From Trichuris trichiura (lineage: Eukaryota > Nematoda > Enoplea > Trichinellida > Trichuridae), in NCBI GenBank assembly GCA_037903355.1, contig JBAJFE010000062.1, forward strand, positions 1,488,001-1,552,000: a stretch of 64,000 nt of DNA, in the 5' to 3' direction. Shown piece by piece: positions 19,598 to 31,819 of the stretch. The position numbers were made by a program, and so were the translations under genes. Position 1 is the first letter of the stretch. Each line of letters starts with the position of its first letter. The notes beneath the pieces were generated by a model. The model saw nothing but the letters and a program-made list of their open reading frames with translations. It was not told the DNA's origin and made no database searches.

Positions 19598-22500
19598 ATG
19601 TCAGCGCCAAAAACGCCACCATCGTTTGATGAGAATGAAGAGAAAGTTAAGTTTGAAGAGCCTGGAAAACCTGACGAGTCTCATTCTAATGGTACGCAAA
19701 AAATTTTGTTCAGGTTTTTGTTTGAAAGCTTAATTCGTTTTGTTTTATTGTGGTAAAGCTTTGTGACACCGCAAGTTTAATTTTCCACGTTGCTTCAACT
19801 CGAATCGCACGTCATTGTTAACTTCAATTTCGTATGTCCTAAAATTTCTGCATTTTAGATAATGATGGACCAATCCCGCCCGACGGTGGCTATGGATGGG
19901 TGATTGTTTTCGCCAGCTTTATGGCGAATACCGTAGTTGATGGGATCGCCTACTCATTTGGCATCATGCTGCCGGAATTGCATAGCTACTTCAAAGGGTC
20001 TGTGCAAACAGTCGCTTGGGTCGGCTCCGTACTAGTCGGAGTATACAGCTTAACCGGTATTCAGTCGTACTCATCGTAGCTGAAAGTATATATGCATTTC
20101 AAATCCTGTTCCGCTGAGTAATATTACGTTGTAAGCGACCATGTTTTCAAAATTGTATCCCAGAATTACAGATCGTTAAACGATTCCGTTTCTGGAACGT
20201 TTAGTATTGTTTTTTGCAGGCAAGAAAGATTCTTTGTGAGATTCACATTTTCAATCGTAATTTTTTAAGTATCCAAAGTCGTTATTGGCCTCCCAAAAGT
20301 AGCATCTGCGTTATATATGCAATCAACTTAAATGTATATTCTCAGCGCTTGCATCAGCTTAGCCCTAAAGCTCGCAGGAGTTGTCTCTTTCTATACGTTT
20401 TGATAGTTTTTATTCTTAACCGCTTTTAGTAGAAATGGCTGATAAAATGTTTTTCAGGTCCCATAGCAAGTGGTATGATCAACAAGTTTAGTGCAAGGTC
20501 AGTTTGCATTGCCGGGGCGACTATTGGAATGCTGGGGTTTGTCAGCTCAACCTGGGCTACATCTCTTCTATTCCTGATGCTGACATACGGAGTACTTGGT
20601 GGTATGCCAGTGGATTACTGCATGTAAAATCTGCATACATTTATTTGCAGGTATTGGGCTGGGTTTTATCTACATACCAGCCTGCGTATATGTAAGCTAC
20701 TATTTTGAACAGAAACGCTCACTGGCAACTGGAATAGCTGTAGCCGGTTCTGGCTTTGGCACGTTTGTGTTTGCTCCACTGACCACCGCTTTGCTGGAGC
20801 ACTACGGTTGGAAAGGTACTTTATGGATTTTGTCCGGTATGGTTGCCAACTGCGGCGTCTTTGGTGCTTTGCTATGGCCACTTCGCCAGTCGAAGGCGTC
20901 TGCAATTTCTCAGGAACGTCGTTCCACTCTCGTTGACATTCCGGAACTTTCTGTCGCTGAAGAGGCGTTGTTGGCTCAAGAAAACGAGAACAGTGAAGCA
21001 CGCTTAAACACGTTCAGCATAACATTGTACTGATAATATATTTCAGCAGCTTTGGTAAAGCCCCTTGAAAATACGCGTCCAAATGCCACTGCGATGAATC
21101 ACGAAGCTGTAAAATGTAAATACTGCACAATGCCTTTAAGTATTTTTTGCAAATTCGATTTCCATGTTGTTCGGTCCAGACGATGTAGTTCATGGTTCCT
21201 TAAACGAAGATTGCGTCTTAGTTTCCCATTTTTAAAAGACTTTTCGCTACGTATTTTCGGCTTCGGTTCTCAAGTAATGCCAGCTACAGCTACCAGAAAT
21301 GCTAACACAAGAACATGTCTTCATTTGAAGCGTTTTTGAAAAACGCTGAGAAAGAAAAAATGACGTGAAGACGCATACTCGTTAGGTGAACTTTGCAGTG
21401 GCACTGTATAAATGGTTTTTCAAAATTGCAGCGTTTATGAGAGCATCAGCGTACTTTATTTTGTCAGAATACCTTGTTTACGAGAATGGAAATCTCACCA
21501 GCTTTATTGATTGTTATATCGTTTCTCCTTAATCAAGGTGACATTTTTCGGATTGTTCTAATGGTCATTTGGTATATTTCAGCAACGGAACCGTCGGCTC
21601 GACGCAGGTCGCACAAATACTCGTTGGAGAATGTATTTTACCCGAATCGCGACCCGAAGATGCGGCATAAATCATTATCGCACTTGCACATTAGCCGTCA
21701 AAGATCATCTGGATTTTCTAAGCAGCGAACTCATTCCTTGCACAGCCTATATTTCCCGACGGCAAATCCGGCAGATCTTTATAAACCATTTTCACGGAAA
21801 GATATTTTCTACCCTGGTTCTGTTCATAAGCTGCAAGAAATTACCAGCCAAAGTAATGCATTTATTCCAAGCGAAAGAAGACCTACTGCGGATCATAGCG
21901 ATGTAGACGAATTTGTAGAGCAGCTGATTGCAGAAGGTCAGCCAATGAAATCAAGACGATGTCCGTGTTTGCCGCCATCAGTGTCCAACGTGGTCTTAAA
22001 TATGGTGAATTATCGCCTTTTAAGCCATCCTTCGATGCTAATCCTTTGCGTAGCGAATATTGTGGGAATGTTGGGTTTCTATGTTCCATTTGTCTATTTG
22101 ACTGCCTATGCTGAGTCGCTGGGAAGCACAAAGGAGCAGAGCTCCTTGCTCCTCTCAGTCATTGGAATTACTAACACCATCGGCAGGGTGCTGTTTGGCT
22201 GGATATCCGATCAGCGTTGGGTAACAGCCCTTACTATAAACAACATCAGTCTTTTGTTCTGCGGTGCCCTTACCTCACTTTGCATGGTGTTCGGCAGTTA
22301 CACGTTGCTGATGACATATTCAGTGCTCTTTGGACTTTTCATAGGTAGGAAAAATTTCTTGCAGAAATAATTTAACAATCACTGTTTTAAATGCGCTTGT
22401 TCACGTCCTATCGAAGTCGAGTGTTTTATTCGTGCCAGTATAATTATGCCAGGAAGTAACTCCGGAACTTTCGGGTCGACCGGGACCCGTCTTCAGCGCT

Positions 22501-23752
22501 TGTGAATTATGGGTATCTACCCATAATTCACAACCGCTGATGACGGGTCCCGGTCGACCCGAAAGCTCCGGAGTTTACGCACATTAAAACGGGAACTATT
22601 CCGTAATAAAACCTTTGCATTATGAAAACATACGGTCCCGTACGAAGAAACCACATTTTCAAGGAAGTAACTGCTAATTTTATCTGCAGGTTATTGGTAC
22701 GGTCTCTACTGTGATAATGACTTAGCGTTGCATAATACTGTACTGTAGGGAAAGTTTATGTTTTTCTTTTGAAAATGTTATACTCAGGATGCCCACTTAA
22801 GCTCCTGCTAAACATACATCTCTGTTTGCTTTCTCAGATTACACACTCTTTGAAATGATAGAAAACACCAGCATCCATTAATAATTAGCACGAAGATGGT
22901 GAAAATGTGCTTCAAAAGCTCTGAATTATACATGTGATATTTTAACGTTCATTTATCTTTTCTTTATCATAAGCTACTGAACCATCACCTGGTCGCGGTT
23001 TCAGTTTCGTCAAGAAAGGACTACTAATCAGGAACACGAAGTAATTAACAAAGTAATGATATTTTATTAACCTGCCATAGACGATCTTGTCTTTAACATT
23101 ATGTTTATCCAGATGAAACTCTAATGCTCAATAACGACGGCGATGAAAATTCGTTTATGTTTCTTGTTGTTGATATTCAGTTATTGATATCAATGTTAAT
23201 ATCAGTGTTATTTACGCGCTGAAGTTGACTACATCTTAAGCTCTGGCAAAAACTATGAACATGTACTGTCATTTGCATGCATTTGAATTGGAACAGTAAC
23301 CTTATCGTAGCAAGCTGTATGCTAAAGAATACGAATGGACGTGTGTATGCTACCTTAAGCAGCTATTGCTTTTCTGGAAGGTTGGATACTAATCCTGCGT
23401 GCGAATAACTATTAAAATATTCCAGCTCCTTATATATCGCTCACTGCAGTAATATTGGTTGAAGAAGTTGGCCTGGAGCAGTTAACAAATGCTTTTGGAC
23501 TGCTTGTCCTAGCACGAGGTGTTTCAGCCATGGTCGGTAGTCCAATTGGCGGTAAGTTTTGAAAAATCACTTTTTGCGCAGACATTTCAGATTTTGTTTT
23601 TAGGAGCGGTGTACGACAGCACGGGAGCGTACAAATTTTCATTCTTAGTGGCAGGAGCGTTGATCTTCGCATCTGGTTTGATTCATTACTTAATACCGTT
23701 ATATCATTGGCTTCGGGGCAAAGGAATCTTGAAGGACAGCCGACAGGTGTGA
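19598..23752 (+). CDS. Monocarboxylate transporter (SLC16/MCT family)
   Basis: Proton-coupled monocarboxylate transporter-like member of the major facilitator superfamily in a cell membrane; the substrate cannot be told from sequence. Exons: 19598-19691, 19859-20056, 20458-20601, 20651-20992, 21047-21115, 21583-22344, 23426-23551, 23604-23752; total 1,884 nt, 627 aa, all GT-AG and phase-consistent. The family signature [14 protein letters not shown] (near residues 39-52) precedes TM1, and [21 protein letters not shown] matches the second conserved MCT block around TM4-5. A large hydrophilic central loop, rich in Ser, Arg and His, separates the two six-helix halves; the second half resumes at [20 protein letters not shown]. 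The C-terminal [20 protein letters not shown] is typical of the last helices. The ATG lies 7 bases after an acceptor (CATTTAG), suggesting trans-splicing or a 5' intron. Exon 5 has a tandem CAGCAG acceptor, allowing a one-residue variant. Intron 6 (1,081 bp) contains insertion copy B. AATAAA at 23844. Confidence 0.93.
22461..22500 (-). ncRNA. Hammerhead ribozyme-like motif (copy B, left arm)
   Basis: Minus-strand CTGAAGA (complement of 22490-22496), stem II GGGTC/GACCC (complement of 22484-22488 and 22473-22477) and GAAA (complement of 22469-22472). Position 7 is A rather than T, which is tolerated in hammerheads (CUGANGA). Stem III is damaged compared with the right arm (AGTTCCGGAG). Confidence 0.5.
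22537..22576 (+). ncRNA. Hammerhead ribozyme-like motif (copy B, right arm)
   Basis: CTGATGA at 22537-22543, stem II GGGTC (22545-22549) with GACCC (22556-22560), GAAA at 22561-22564, then AGCTCCGGAGTT, which can fold as a 4-bp stem III (A-U, G-U, C-G, U-A) with a CCGG loop or, as the centre is self-complementary, as an intermolecular stem. The base at position 17 would be U. This is the best preserved family-1 core in the window. A matching stem I was not found. Confidence 0.6.
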
Positions 23753-25151
23753 AACCTCTAATGAGGATTCATTTGGTTGAAACAAATCTACCTTACTGTT
23801 GCTGGTTGGTGTTAAATCTGGTGTTTTATAGTTCTCAGAAATGAATAAAGGTAGTCTAAGATAGTTTTCTCTAGAAGACAGCTTGAAAATGCAAGTTGCA
23901 ATGTTCGGATGCTATGTTGTAGCAAATATCCAAGCAGACCATGTTGCTTCATACTATGATAAGTAGGTACTCATTTAATTCACACATCTATTGCTTAGCG
24001 TTGCATCAAGTTAATTTTTAATACAGATGAATTTTTTGGTTTTGTAATTTTCCTATTAACCTCTTGACTAAATTCTGTAAAACGCGTGCGTGATCATTTT
24101 TACATGAGACTCGCATGGTTTCTTCCAGCGGTTACAGTACAGTAATGCTAGTGGATGAAGTGCACTGCTACGCCTCATTTTTCTATTGTTACCGCGCAAT
24201 CAGCATTGCCATGTTCAATAGCTTTCCACTGGATACGTAGATCTTACAGTACCGCGAACTGGTCATCATCACTTTTGCTTATTCATTTTTGGTCCCACTT
24301 TGCACTCAGCTGATGCACTCTTTGAGACGCTTAGTATTTTTTTTTGCTGTCAGTTGAAGCTTTCGTTATATTGGTTCTACTGAACTGTACCTACGCCAGC
24401 TATTAGCAGATTGCTGGAAAATAAATTCTAAGAGTACCTACTTTCTTCTCTTTTAATTGGCAACGTGTTAGTGTAAAAATATTTAATGTTTTTAATCACT
24501 TCCCATCTCTTATTTGACTTTACGATTTTCAAACATAATTATTTTGGCAATAATATGCAGTAGAACTTATTGATGGTTGAATAATTTGCCAGTTTGCGTT
24601 TTCTTCCTATTCTGTAAGTTTGAATTGAGCTTTGGTAAATATCTCTGATGCATCGTTAAGTAATAAGCTGTTTTGTTCAATGTGACAGAAAAAGAAAAAA
24701 ATGCTAAGTTGTGAGTGATCAGCCCACTTCCGTGTACGGCGCGTTATCGACGCGTAATGAAAATAGCAGCGTACATGGTTTCTTCGAAATCTGCGTAACT
24801 GAAATGTCAGTCAAAGAATTACGCAGGAATCGTGCCATATAGTTTCTTGCGCTCCATGTTATGTCTAAAGTTAAATTTCGAAAGATTAAGCAATGTTCGG
24901 ATAGCTCTACAAACAATCCACCTTTTGCAGTACGCAAATGTTGACCTGTCAAACATTGTGGCTGGCCAAAGAGTTGATTTTCCTTTTTCGAGATACTTAT
25001 CACACTCGCTATTTGCACTCGATTGCCTTGTTCGTCGTATACTTAGCTAGCAGAGGCTTGAAGGTAGCACAAGACGACAAAATGCTCGAAATGAAAATCA
25101 GAAAAAGGTCTTAACACCTTAAGTGCAATCAGCCCTTGTTTTAAGATCATG
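23753..25151. other. Intergenic region after the transporter
   Basis: AT-rich DNA. It contains the likely transporter polyadenylation signal AATAAA at 23844-23849, about 95 bases after the stop codon. No other gene or repeat was recognised. Confidence 0.5.
23844..23849 (+). promoter_or_regulatory. Polyadenylation signal of the transporter gene
   Basis: AATAAA lies about 95 bases downstream of the transporter stop codon at 23750-23752, the usual position for a 3' end signal. Confidence 0.65.
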
Positions 25152-25778
25152 TACGAGGGATGTTCGGAAAGTTCCCGAAAAGACGGCGCAGTGTCTAACA
25201 GGACGCCAAGCGATGGGCCAAAACATGCTTATTATCTTCAGACTTGTACGAAGAGGTAGCCTTATTTGACGTTACGCCAGTGTGATACAAGCTGCTCCTA
25301 AAGTAATTGTTTTTCTCATGACATGGAAAATCTTCTTTTTGAAGTCAGAGTTAACATTAAATTTTTATCCAAGCTTGGTTGGCAGCCGAGGAAAATTATT
25401 CATTCTTTGCAGCAGGTTTACGGAAGTAGCGCACCATCTAATTTGGTTGCTTGTGAGTGGATAAGTCGTTTCAAGGAGGGCATAGAAGCTATCGAAAACG
25501 ACCGGAGAGCGGGAAGACCAGCAACCGCAACGAGCTAAGGAACCATGGCTCTTGTCCAGAACCTAGTGGAAGGAGACCGCCGAATTACCATCAGAAAGAT
25601 TGCTAGAATGGCTAGAATTTCTCTCCATTTATCAATTGGAATACTGCCTGAAGCTCTTGGTCTGAGGAAGTTTTCAGCTCGGTGGGTCCCAAAAGCATTG
25701 CGTGAAGAACAGTTGGTTAGAGGCGTTAGCGTTTCTCAGGAGCCTAAACTACGGGTTTTAGAACAAATCCCTTTTTAG
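25152..25778 (+). pseudogene. Mariner-family transposase relic
   Basis: The block starts at a TA followed by CGAGGGATGTTCGGAAAGTT, which resembles mariner terminal inverted repeats. From 25323 a frame encodes the N-terminal mariner helix-turn-helix: NIKFLSKLGWQPRKIIHSLQ, then VACEWISRFKEG and DRRAGRPATATS. A TAA at 25536-25538 interrupts it. The same frame then continues with ALVQNLVEGDRRITIRKIAR and LGLRKFSARWVPKALREEQ, the second DNA-binding half. The DD34D catalytic domain and the right terminal repeat are missing. It is therefore a 5' fragment of a dead element, or a copy truncated before the catalytic core. Confidence 0.88.
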
Positions 25779-26395
25779 ATTTGTCGGTAGACTTTTCTCG
25801 TGTTTTTCAACTCTTTTATGTTCAGGTTCATTATATGCATGGACTGCTGACACGTATGCCACAAGTGTCATCTCCACTAATTTTAGGCTGACCTGCGGTA
25901 GTCAAGCACTGATCAAACGGCCAGAATAATTTAAAGGCAACAAAAGTTTAAAAGTTTGTTGCAAGTATCGCGCTCTGGCATTGCAACAGTGCTGAGCCAA
26001 CTTAAACTGACGACGGGGATTATTTGCTGTGCCAAAAATGCCGTATTTGTAAAGAATTTCGGTAAACGCATTAGCATTCTGTAAAAGCATTTTGGAAAGT
26101 TAAGTTATTTTAACGGCGGTGTTGCAACTACGGGATATAACAGCTTTCATACCTTCTCGTTTACTTGTGCTTAAAACATACTGAAAATAGGCGACTACCT
26201 TGGAACAGCAACTTCAACAGACAAAATTATTGCCATCTTGCCTTGTTGAATCTTGCTACAAGAATTACTCCAGTCATCCTTTACTAAACTGACAATTTCC
26301 TATTATAACTCACCTTCAGCGCAAATAATTCTCTTCAGCAAAATCTTACGTTATAGTACATTATTACTACTTTAATGTTTATATAAATTTAAGTC

Positions 26396-26512
26396 TCATT
26401 CACCATCCTTTTCTCTTTCTTCGTATAAATAAAAATATTAGAATTCTAAAATTCTCGTATATTATATTCTAAAATTTTAGAATAAAAATTTTATAATCAT
26501 TCACCATCCTTT
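26396..26512. repeat. AT-rich palindromic insert between 16-bp direct repeats
   Basis: A 16-bp perfect direct repeat, TCATTCACCATCCTTT, occurs at 26396-26411 and 26497-26512. The 85 bases between are AT-rich and include the 18-bp palindrome ATTCTAAAATTTTAGAAT near 26466-26483. The pattern fits a small insertion with target duplication, or replication slippage. Confidence 0.6.
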
Positions 26513-28334
26513 AATTAAGGCCGTCGAAGAAGATGAGCTATCTACTTTAACATAAAATATTGATGAGACGGGGTTGAACTTCCGGAGCCATGCGTGCGTT
26601 AATATTTAATTTGCATACTACGCGTGATTCAAAGTCTCAACTCAGGAAAGTTAAGAATGAATTTTAACCAAGAAACTGATCAGACAAAACTAAGTGTTAC
26701 CTTGAAGAGGTTATATCTTGATTTGTCATTTCTAAACTAAGCGAAGATCTCTGTGTGTTGGCGTCAATTCAATGATACTAATAAATTAGTCCATTACGCA
26801 TAGCATAGTGCAAAAATTTTCTTGAAACATCCAAGCAGTGGCTCTTTGTCACGCCCACTTAAGCGAATAATCTTTGTTGTTAAAATGTTCTTGCTGTCAA
26901 TAGCGACGTCAAGTTGACGCTGTTGTTAAAAATAGATGCGTTGATGTATCACTTATGCCTCATTAGTTATAGCCTGAAGGCGAAAGCGGTTCAAAGGAAG
27001 GTGTCTGAAGAGCATTAATCATCAAATAATGCTCAGTTTAAAGTTGGCAATTAGGCTATGAGCCTTAGGGTAAAGCAGCGCTAAAGACCTGCCGCCAATT
27101 TAACGAAGTGCAAAGTGCACAATGACCCCTCGTCGTCAAGAAACCCTCAGGTGATTTGACGTTCACCTTCATGCAGCAATAATTGCTTTATGATGCCGGC
27201 AAAACTAAATGAACTTAGAGCTGCGGTATTGTTATTTCATGTCAGCGAAAAGCTAATTTATGCGCCAAACTACTTGGGTCGTTTCGACCGTTTATTCACT
27301 GCTGTTGGCGCCAGTTGTCTTCTCTTTTAAGGATTCGCGAATAGCTCTAACGTCTCGCAAGCATAACCCTGCATATTTAAAGCAGAGCAGTTTAGAGTTG
27401 TTGTCGATTGCAGCTAAGCCTGATATCACCTCAAGCCACAACCGATGTCAGGAATGTGGCCCAGTTTGAACCAATGGTACGCCGTGCTAATTGCTGCCGG
27501 AAGCTTACCGTACGGGCGGCTCTGTAAGAACTGAAAATGATTGCATTAGCGTTCATCCCAGCCAAGCGGCATATGTTTGCTGATTAAGAGTGAAACATGC
27601 TCTAAAGTTGGGCCATTAGAAAGAGCAGTGCAAATTACATTCCTGTGCCGACAGCCACGATGTTTCTGCCAAAACCTATCATGTTAATTGCTTTCCTTCT
27701 GCCAGACCTCCTTGTCGGCGCTTGTATTCTTATCCATCCATTCGTCCTGGTTTTAACTAGTGACACGATGGCATATGGAAAATGGGAGTGAAAAATTTAC
27801 CATTCAAAGGACATGAGAAAGAAGAAAAATTACAATATGTCATGGAGAAAGCAAGAATTAACCTCTATTAATTTCATTAGAATTTCATCACATATAATTA
27901 ATCTAATCAATTAAGCAATTCACATTCAAAAGAAATGCCATTATGTCACCCAGGTGATCTTTTCAGCTTTACTGACTGATATTTTAACTTCATATTGCTT
28001 CATAAGTTTTGCTCGTTTATTCGAAGAATAAAGGCTTGTGTAAAACGCCTAACTAGGGAACCATTGGCACACCGTTTGTCTACTTTCTTAGCTTGCGTAA
28101 AGGTCTGTTTCCGCGGTGTTCCATTAAGAAGACAAAAGCCGCTTACAGGAACCTAGCAACCGTTCGACCTAGCGGTAAGCTTTTAATTTGTCCTATTTTA
28201 GCGTGCAGTTGCAAGGAATTCGTCAGCTTGCGACTGTTACTTAACGATCAGAATAACTGGTTCGCAAGAAATCTGTGGCGCAGCAGTGTAGTGATTTGTA
28301 GTGATTTCGAGCAACGGAGGAACTGCAAGTTACA

Positions 28335-28340
28335 TTTATT
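28335..28340 (-). promoter_or_regulatory. Polyadenylation signal of the Msx gene
   Basis: On the minus strand AATAAA lies about 107 bases after the Msx stop codon. Confidence 0.55.
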
Positions 28341-28446
28341 GTTGCCGACCTAGAAGCCTCCTTCACTCTCTGTTGAACCATTGCCTCATCGCCGTATTGA
28401 CCAATATATTCCAAGCTCTGTGAAAAATGGTATTTTCCTTCCAAAA

Positions 28447-29607
28447 TTAGTAATGCCGGATGGGATGCTGCGGAAAAACAGGTTGAGGAAACAGAATACC
28501 GCTCGTGCTTGCTATATGCTCTTCAGGAAAGTATTGCAAAGGACTGGTGGGAAAAGTGCCCAGAACATTTGGCACCGACGGTTTAAACAGGGCGGTACTG
28601 GACATTTTAAGCCTAGCCGATTCCATTTCCTGCATTCGCTTCGCCTTTGCCCTTCGGTTCTAGGAAGAAAAAGGATGTTTACAACAAACTCCTAGTCTAA
28701 CTCGACGTCTGCTTACCTGGAACCATATCTTCACCTGGGTTTCGGTCAAGTTCAGGGAAGTAGAAAACTCAGCCCTCTCTGCAACGCTCAAATACTGCTT
28801 CTGCTTAAACTTTCTTTCCAGGTGCAACAGCTGGTGGGTTGTGAACGGTGTACGCGGTTTACGATTTCCTTTGTGCTTTTTCAGCTGACATTTCATTAGT
28901 GCTTGCTCGTCTTTCGTGGGATGGCTTTGATCGCTTCTTTCTAAAAAATAACAGTTGTTTGTTATTCTGAATGGCATTAATGGTCGCTTGAAAAAAAACA
29001 CTCCCTGAAAATTGAAAAAAGCCAATTCGTATGCCCTCTGACCTGGTACGACGAAATCAAAATCGCAAAACGCAACAATTAATAATCTGAAGAATACTTG
29101 CCTTACATTATTAGTACTTAGCGTCTATTCAATGTTGCTCTTTTGTTCTCCCAGATAAAGCTGTTCCATTTGTTTATACGAACTATTGCCAATAAGGAGA
29201 CTACTTTGAATAAACTTATGCCTTTTTATAGATCAGCTGATCAACTTACTATTATTTTCAGCTGCCAAGCTGTACCACTGAGGCGTTCCCAGTAAAGTTG
29301 GATATGATCTTGTAGACATTTGCATATCTGGGATGAGGCAGGAAGGATGCGTATGGACAGCACTGGATTCGTTCAAAACCACAGGCAAGAGAAAGGTTCT
29401 CGCCAAAGGTTCCTGCGTTCGAGTCAATGAGCTGCGGGTTTCCAATGCTTTGCCAGGGTTTGCTTGCACTTGAGTCGTCCAGTCAGCTCCCGGATTCCTA
29501 GGTACGTGCGGAGTAGAGATCAATGATTCAACCCCAAATGGAAGTTTCTGGATGGCTGGTAGAGAACTAGCGAGCTCTGGCCTGCCGTCAGAACGGTTGC
29601 CTTCCAT
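28447..29607 (-). CDS. vab-15: Msx/vab-15-type homeobox transcription factor
   Basis: Nuclear homeodomain transcription factor of the Msx (muscle segment homeobox) class, known in animals for neural and ectodermal patterning; C. elegans VAB-15 is the nematode member. Minus-strand exons: 29607-29250, 28940-28717, 28659-28447; introns of 309 and 57 bp; 795 nt, 264 aa, phases agree (1 then 0). The homeodomain lies at about residues 143-202 and includes [20 protein letters not shown] and [21 protein letters not shown]; the N-terminal arm [10 protein letters not shown] and [16 protein letters not shown] are diagnostic for Msx. The second intron splits the homeodomain between WFQ and NRR. Residues 22-30 ([11 protein letters not shown]) match the Msx eh1-like repression motif (FSVxxLi). 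The ATG at 29605-29607 is the first in frame; its N-terminal context is not conserved enough to exclude an upstream exon. Orthology is inferred from the homeodomain; the symbol follows C. elegans usage. Confidence 0.93.
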
Positions 29608-31819
29608 TTTGAATTCTTCAGCAGAACATTTATGCCTAAAAGATGCTTTTAGCTTCTTCTGATTGCGTTATGGTCGTGACAGCTATTGTTGTGGAAAAGA
29701 AAAGGAAGTAAACGATAACAAAAATCGCTTGCTGTTGCTTTCACAGAGAGCTCCGCTACCCTTTGACAAAGAGTACTGACCATAATGATATCTATTTTCA
29801 CTAGTTATGACATTTCATGCGGCAGGTCATGTGATGAGTAGGTCTAATTCCATTGGCTCAAGTGATGAGCTTTTAGCAAGGAATTAAAGTCCCATTTGCT
29901 TCAATTACGACTTTTAATGTGATGCGCTGTGAAACAGGGCAATAAAGACCCAATATACCATCCATTCTCATTTACTGATGACTTACTCAACAGCTCCAGA
30001 AAGTTGTCTCAAGCTTTCATAATTTTATTCGCTAATTAGCTACTATGAAGCTAGCTTCAGGGCATGACCACCCATGAAAAAGTAACTTGCTCAACTGAAA
30101 AGCTGCTGAGAGATAGCATGAAGTTGAAACCTTTCCCTGAAGGCTTACTTAAAACCTGCACAGCGCTTACGCTGGTTCGGCACGAAAGCGCATTAGCAGT
30201 GGTTGGCAGCGGCTAGTTGGCAAGCTCAGATGGACAATGCAAGAATAACGTTTGCCTAATACGTTTTTTTCAGGATTTAGGAAGCTGAAAATTCAAGTTT
30301 GTGAATACGACCAAACAATTAGCAGTTATTTCAGGATAATGCCCAACATACTTTAGAGTTTTGAAGTCGCACCGCATTACTGAGAAGGTGCACAGGACCA
30401 AGCCATAAAAAGAAAACAAGGCTCCGCGATTCCACCTTGCTCACTATCTGTGCAATCCGCATAGAAGATGTAATTTTTTTGTAACGATGCTAGCTTTGCG
30501 CTTATTCAGTTACTTTCTCATGTAATCGTTCCATTAGATGATAAAGACTAATGCCAGTAAACGGTGGTGTGAGAAGAGCTACGCAGCCTTCAGATTCCAC
30601 CATATTCCGTCATTAGGATAAAAGGAAAAGCATGGCATGGCATTGCAATGGCTTACGTTCGGATAGCTTAACCTGTAAAAACCGCTGTTTCCTTAAATGG
30701 TCTGACAGGGATCCAACCAACCGTTGCATACATTTGCAGCAACATTTGGCTAGCGAGAAGAAAGAGTCAGAAAAATAAAGAAAACTTTAAATCAAGCCTG
30801 CTTAAAGAAAATAAACGCAAAGATCATGAATGAGGTTTAGAAGACATTCTGTGTACCAGAACAAGCCATCAGCTGTAAAGAAACTGAAAAATACTCGGCA
30901 GTTTCAAGGTTTACCGAGAAGCAACTGCCTGTAGAGGTCGAGAAAAGAAGCCTTATGCGTTGAACATGAAAATATCATCAGGAGAGAAGAACAGCTTTTC
31001 ATCAGCTAAGTTGGACCCCCCTCCACCCAGGCACTCAGCACGGCTAACCTTTCTGTAAATGCAAGTAATGGGGCTGATGCCCCACTTTGGCTTCTAACCT
31101 CTTGAAAAAACTGTATGCAAGTAGACAGCCTCTTCTGTCCCTACATTAGCCACTGAAAAATTATTGCAGCTCCTTTGAGGTGCTGAAGATTGAAGAAAGT
31201 CGATTCTGAAAGGTGCTCAAAATTCAGTTTTGCAATAGAAAGCTTCTGCATCTACTTTGCTTACCTAACAAGGATGTATCATAAAAAATGTCAGGATTCA
31301 ATGAATGGACGCACAGCCAGTAGATAATCTATTAACACTATTTTCTGTTGGGCTGAACTGATGGACATGCTGAGTTTGGCTTTGAATAAGTAGGGCATAG
31401 GCCTAAAAAAATTTAACACCTACTGAATAATTAATTCTTCAATCCCTCTGTTTTTATCAGGAGAAACAGCGCCTAATATTTCATTTTTAATTGCGATTCT
31501 TTTATTAGTTATACAGGCGGCTGAACCGTCATCTGCCTGATACGATTATCAACAGCGAGAACGGAAACGTATGCCTCAATAATTGAGTACAGATCGTTTC
31601 CGCGTGCTTTGAAAAGCTGCTTGTACGTCTGCGTCTCCAACTAAGAAGTCAAACTGCCAATGGAAAACAGCACGTAGACTACTTTGAACTACTTTGAACT
31701 TTCGTTGCAACCGAATTCTGGCAAATGCAAAAACTTGATAAGAGAATGTTCGTGCAAAGCGTGACAGGAAAGTAACTGCTGCTGCTCAAAAATGAAGGAA
31801 GCTCTCTCTGCCTGTTATG

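Larger units (their letters stand above)
22451..22672 (+). mobile_element. Ribozyme-bearing insertion, copy B, inside transporter intron 6
   Basis: An 11-bp direct repeat, AGGAAGTAACT, at 22451-22461 and 22662-22672 flanks a 200-bp insert. Its left 115 bp form a near-perfect hairpin (arms about 22461-22513 and 22519-22575) in which each arm carries a hammerhead-like core on opposite strands. The right part matches the copy A tail: AACGGGA, CCGTAATAAA, then ATGAAAACATACGGTCCCG and GAAACCACATTTTCA. The head-to-head arrangement of two core-bearing units, one truncated, resembles inverted pseudo-LTRs of Penelope-like elements. The insertion lies wholly in an intron, so the transporter reading frame is not harmed. 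Confidence 0.7.
25779..28446. other. Intergenic region between mariner relic and Msx gene
   Basis: No coding feature recognised. It contains the AT-rich palindromic insert at 26396-26512 and, near the right end, the likely polyadenylation signal of the minus-strand Msx gene (complement of 28335-28340). Confidence 0.5.
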
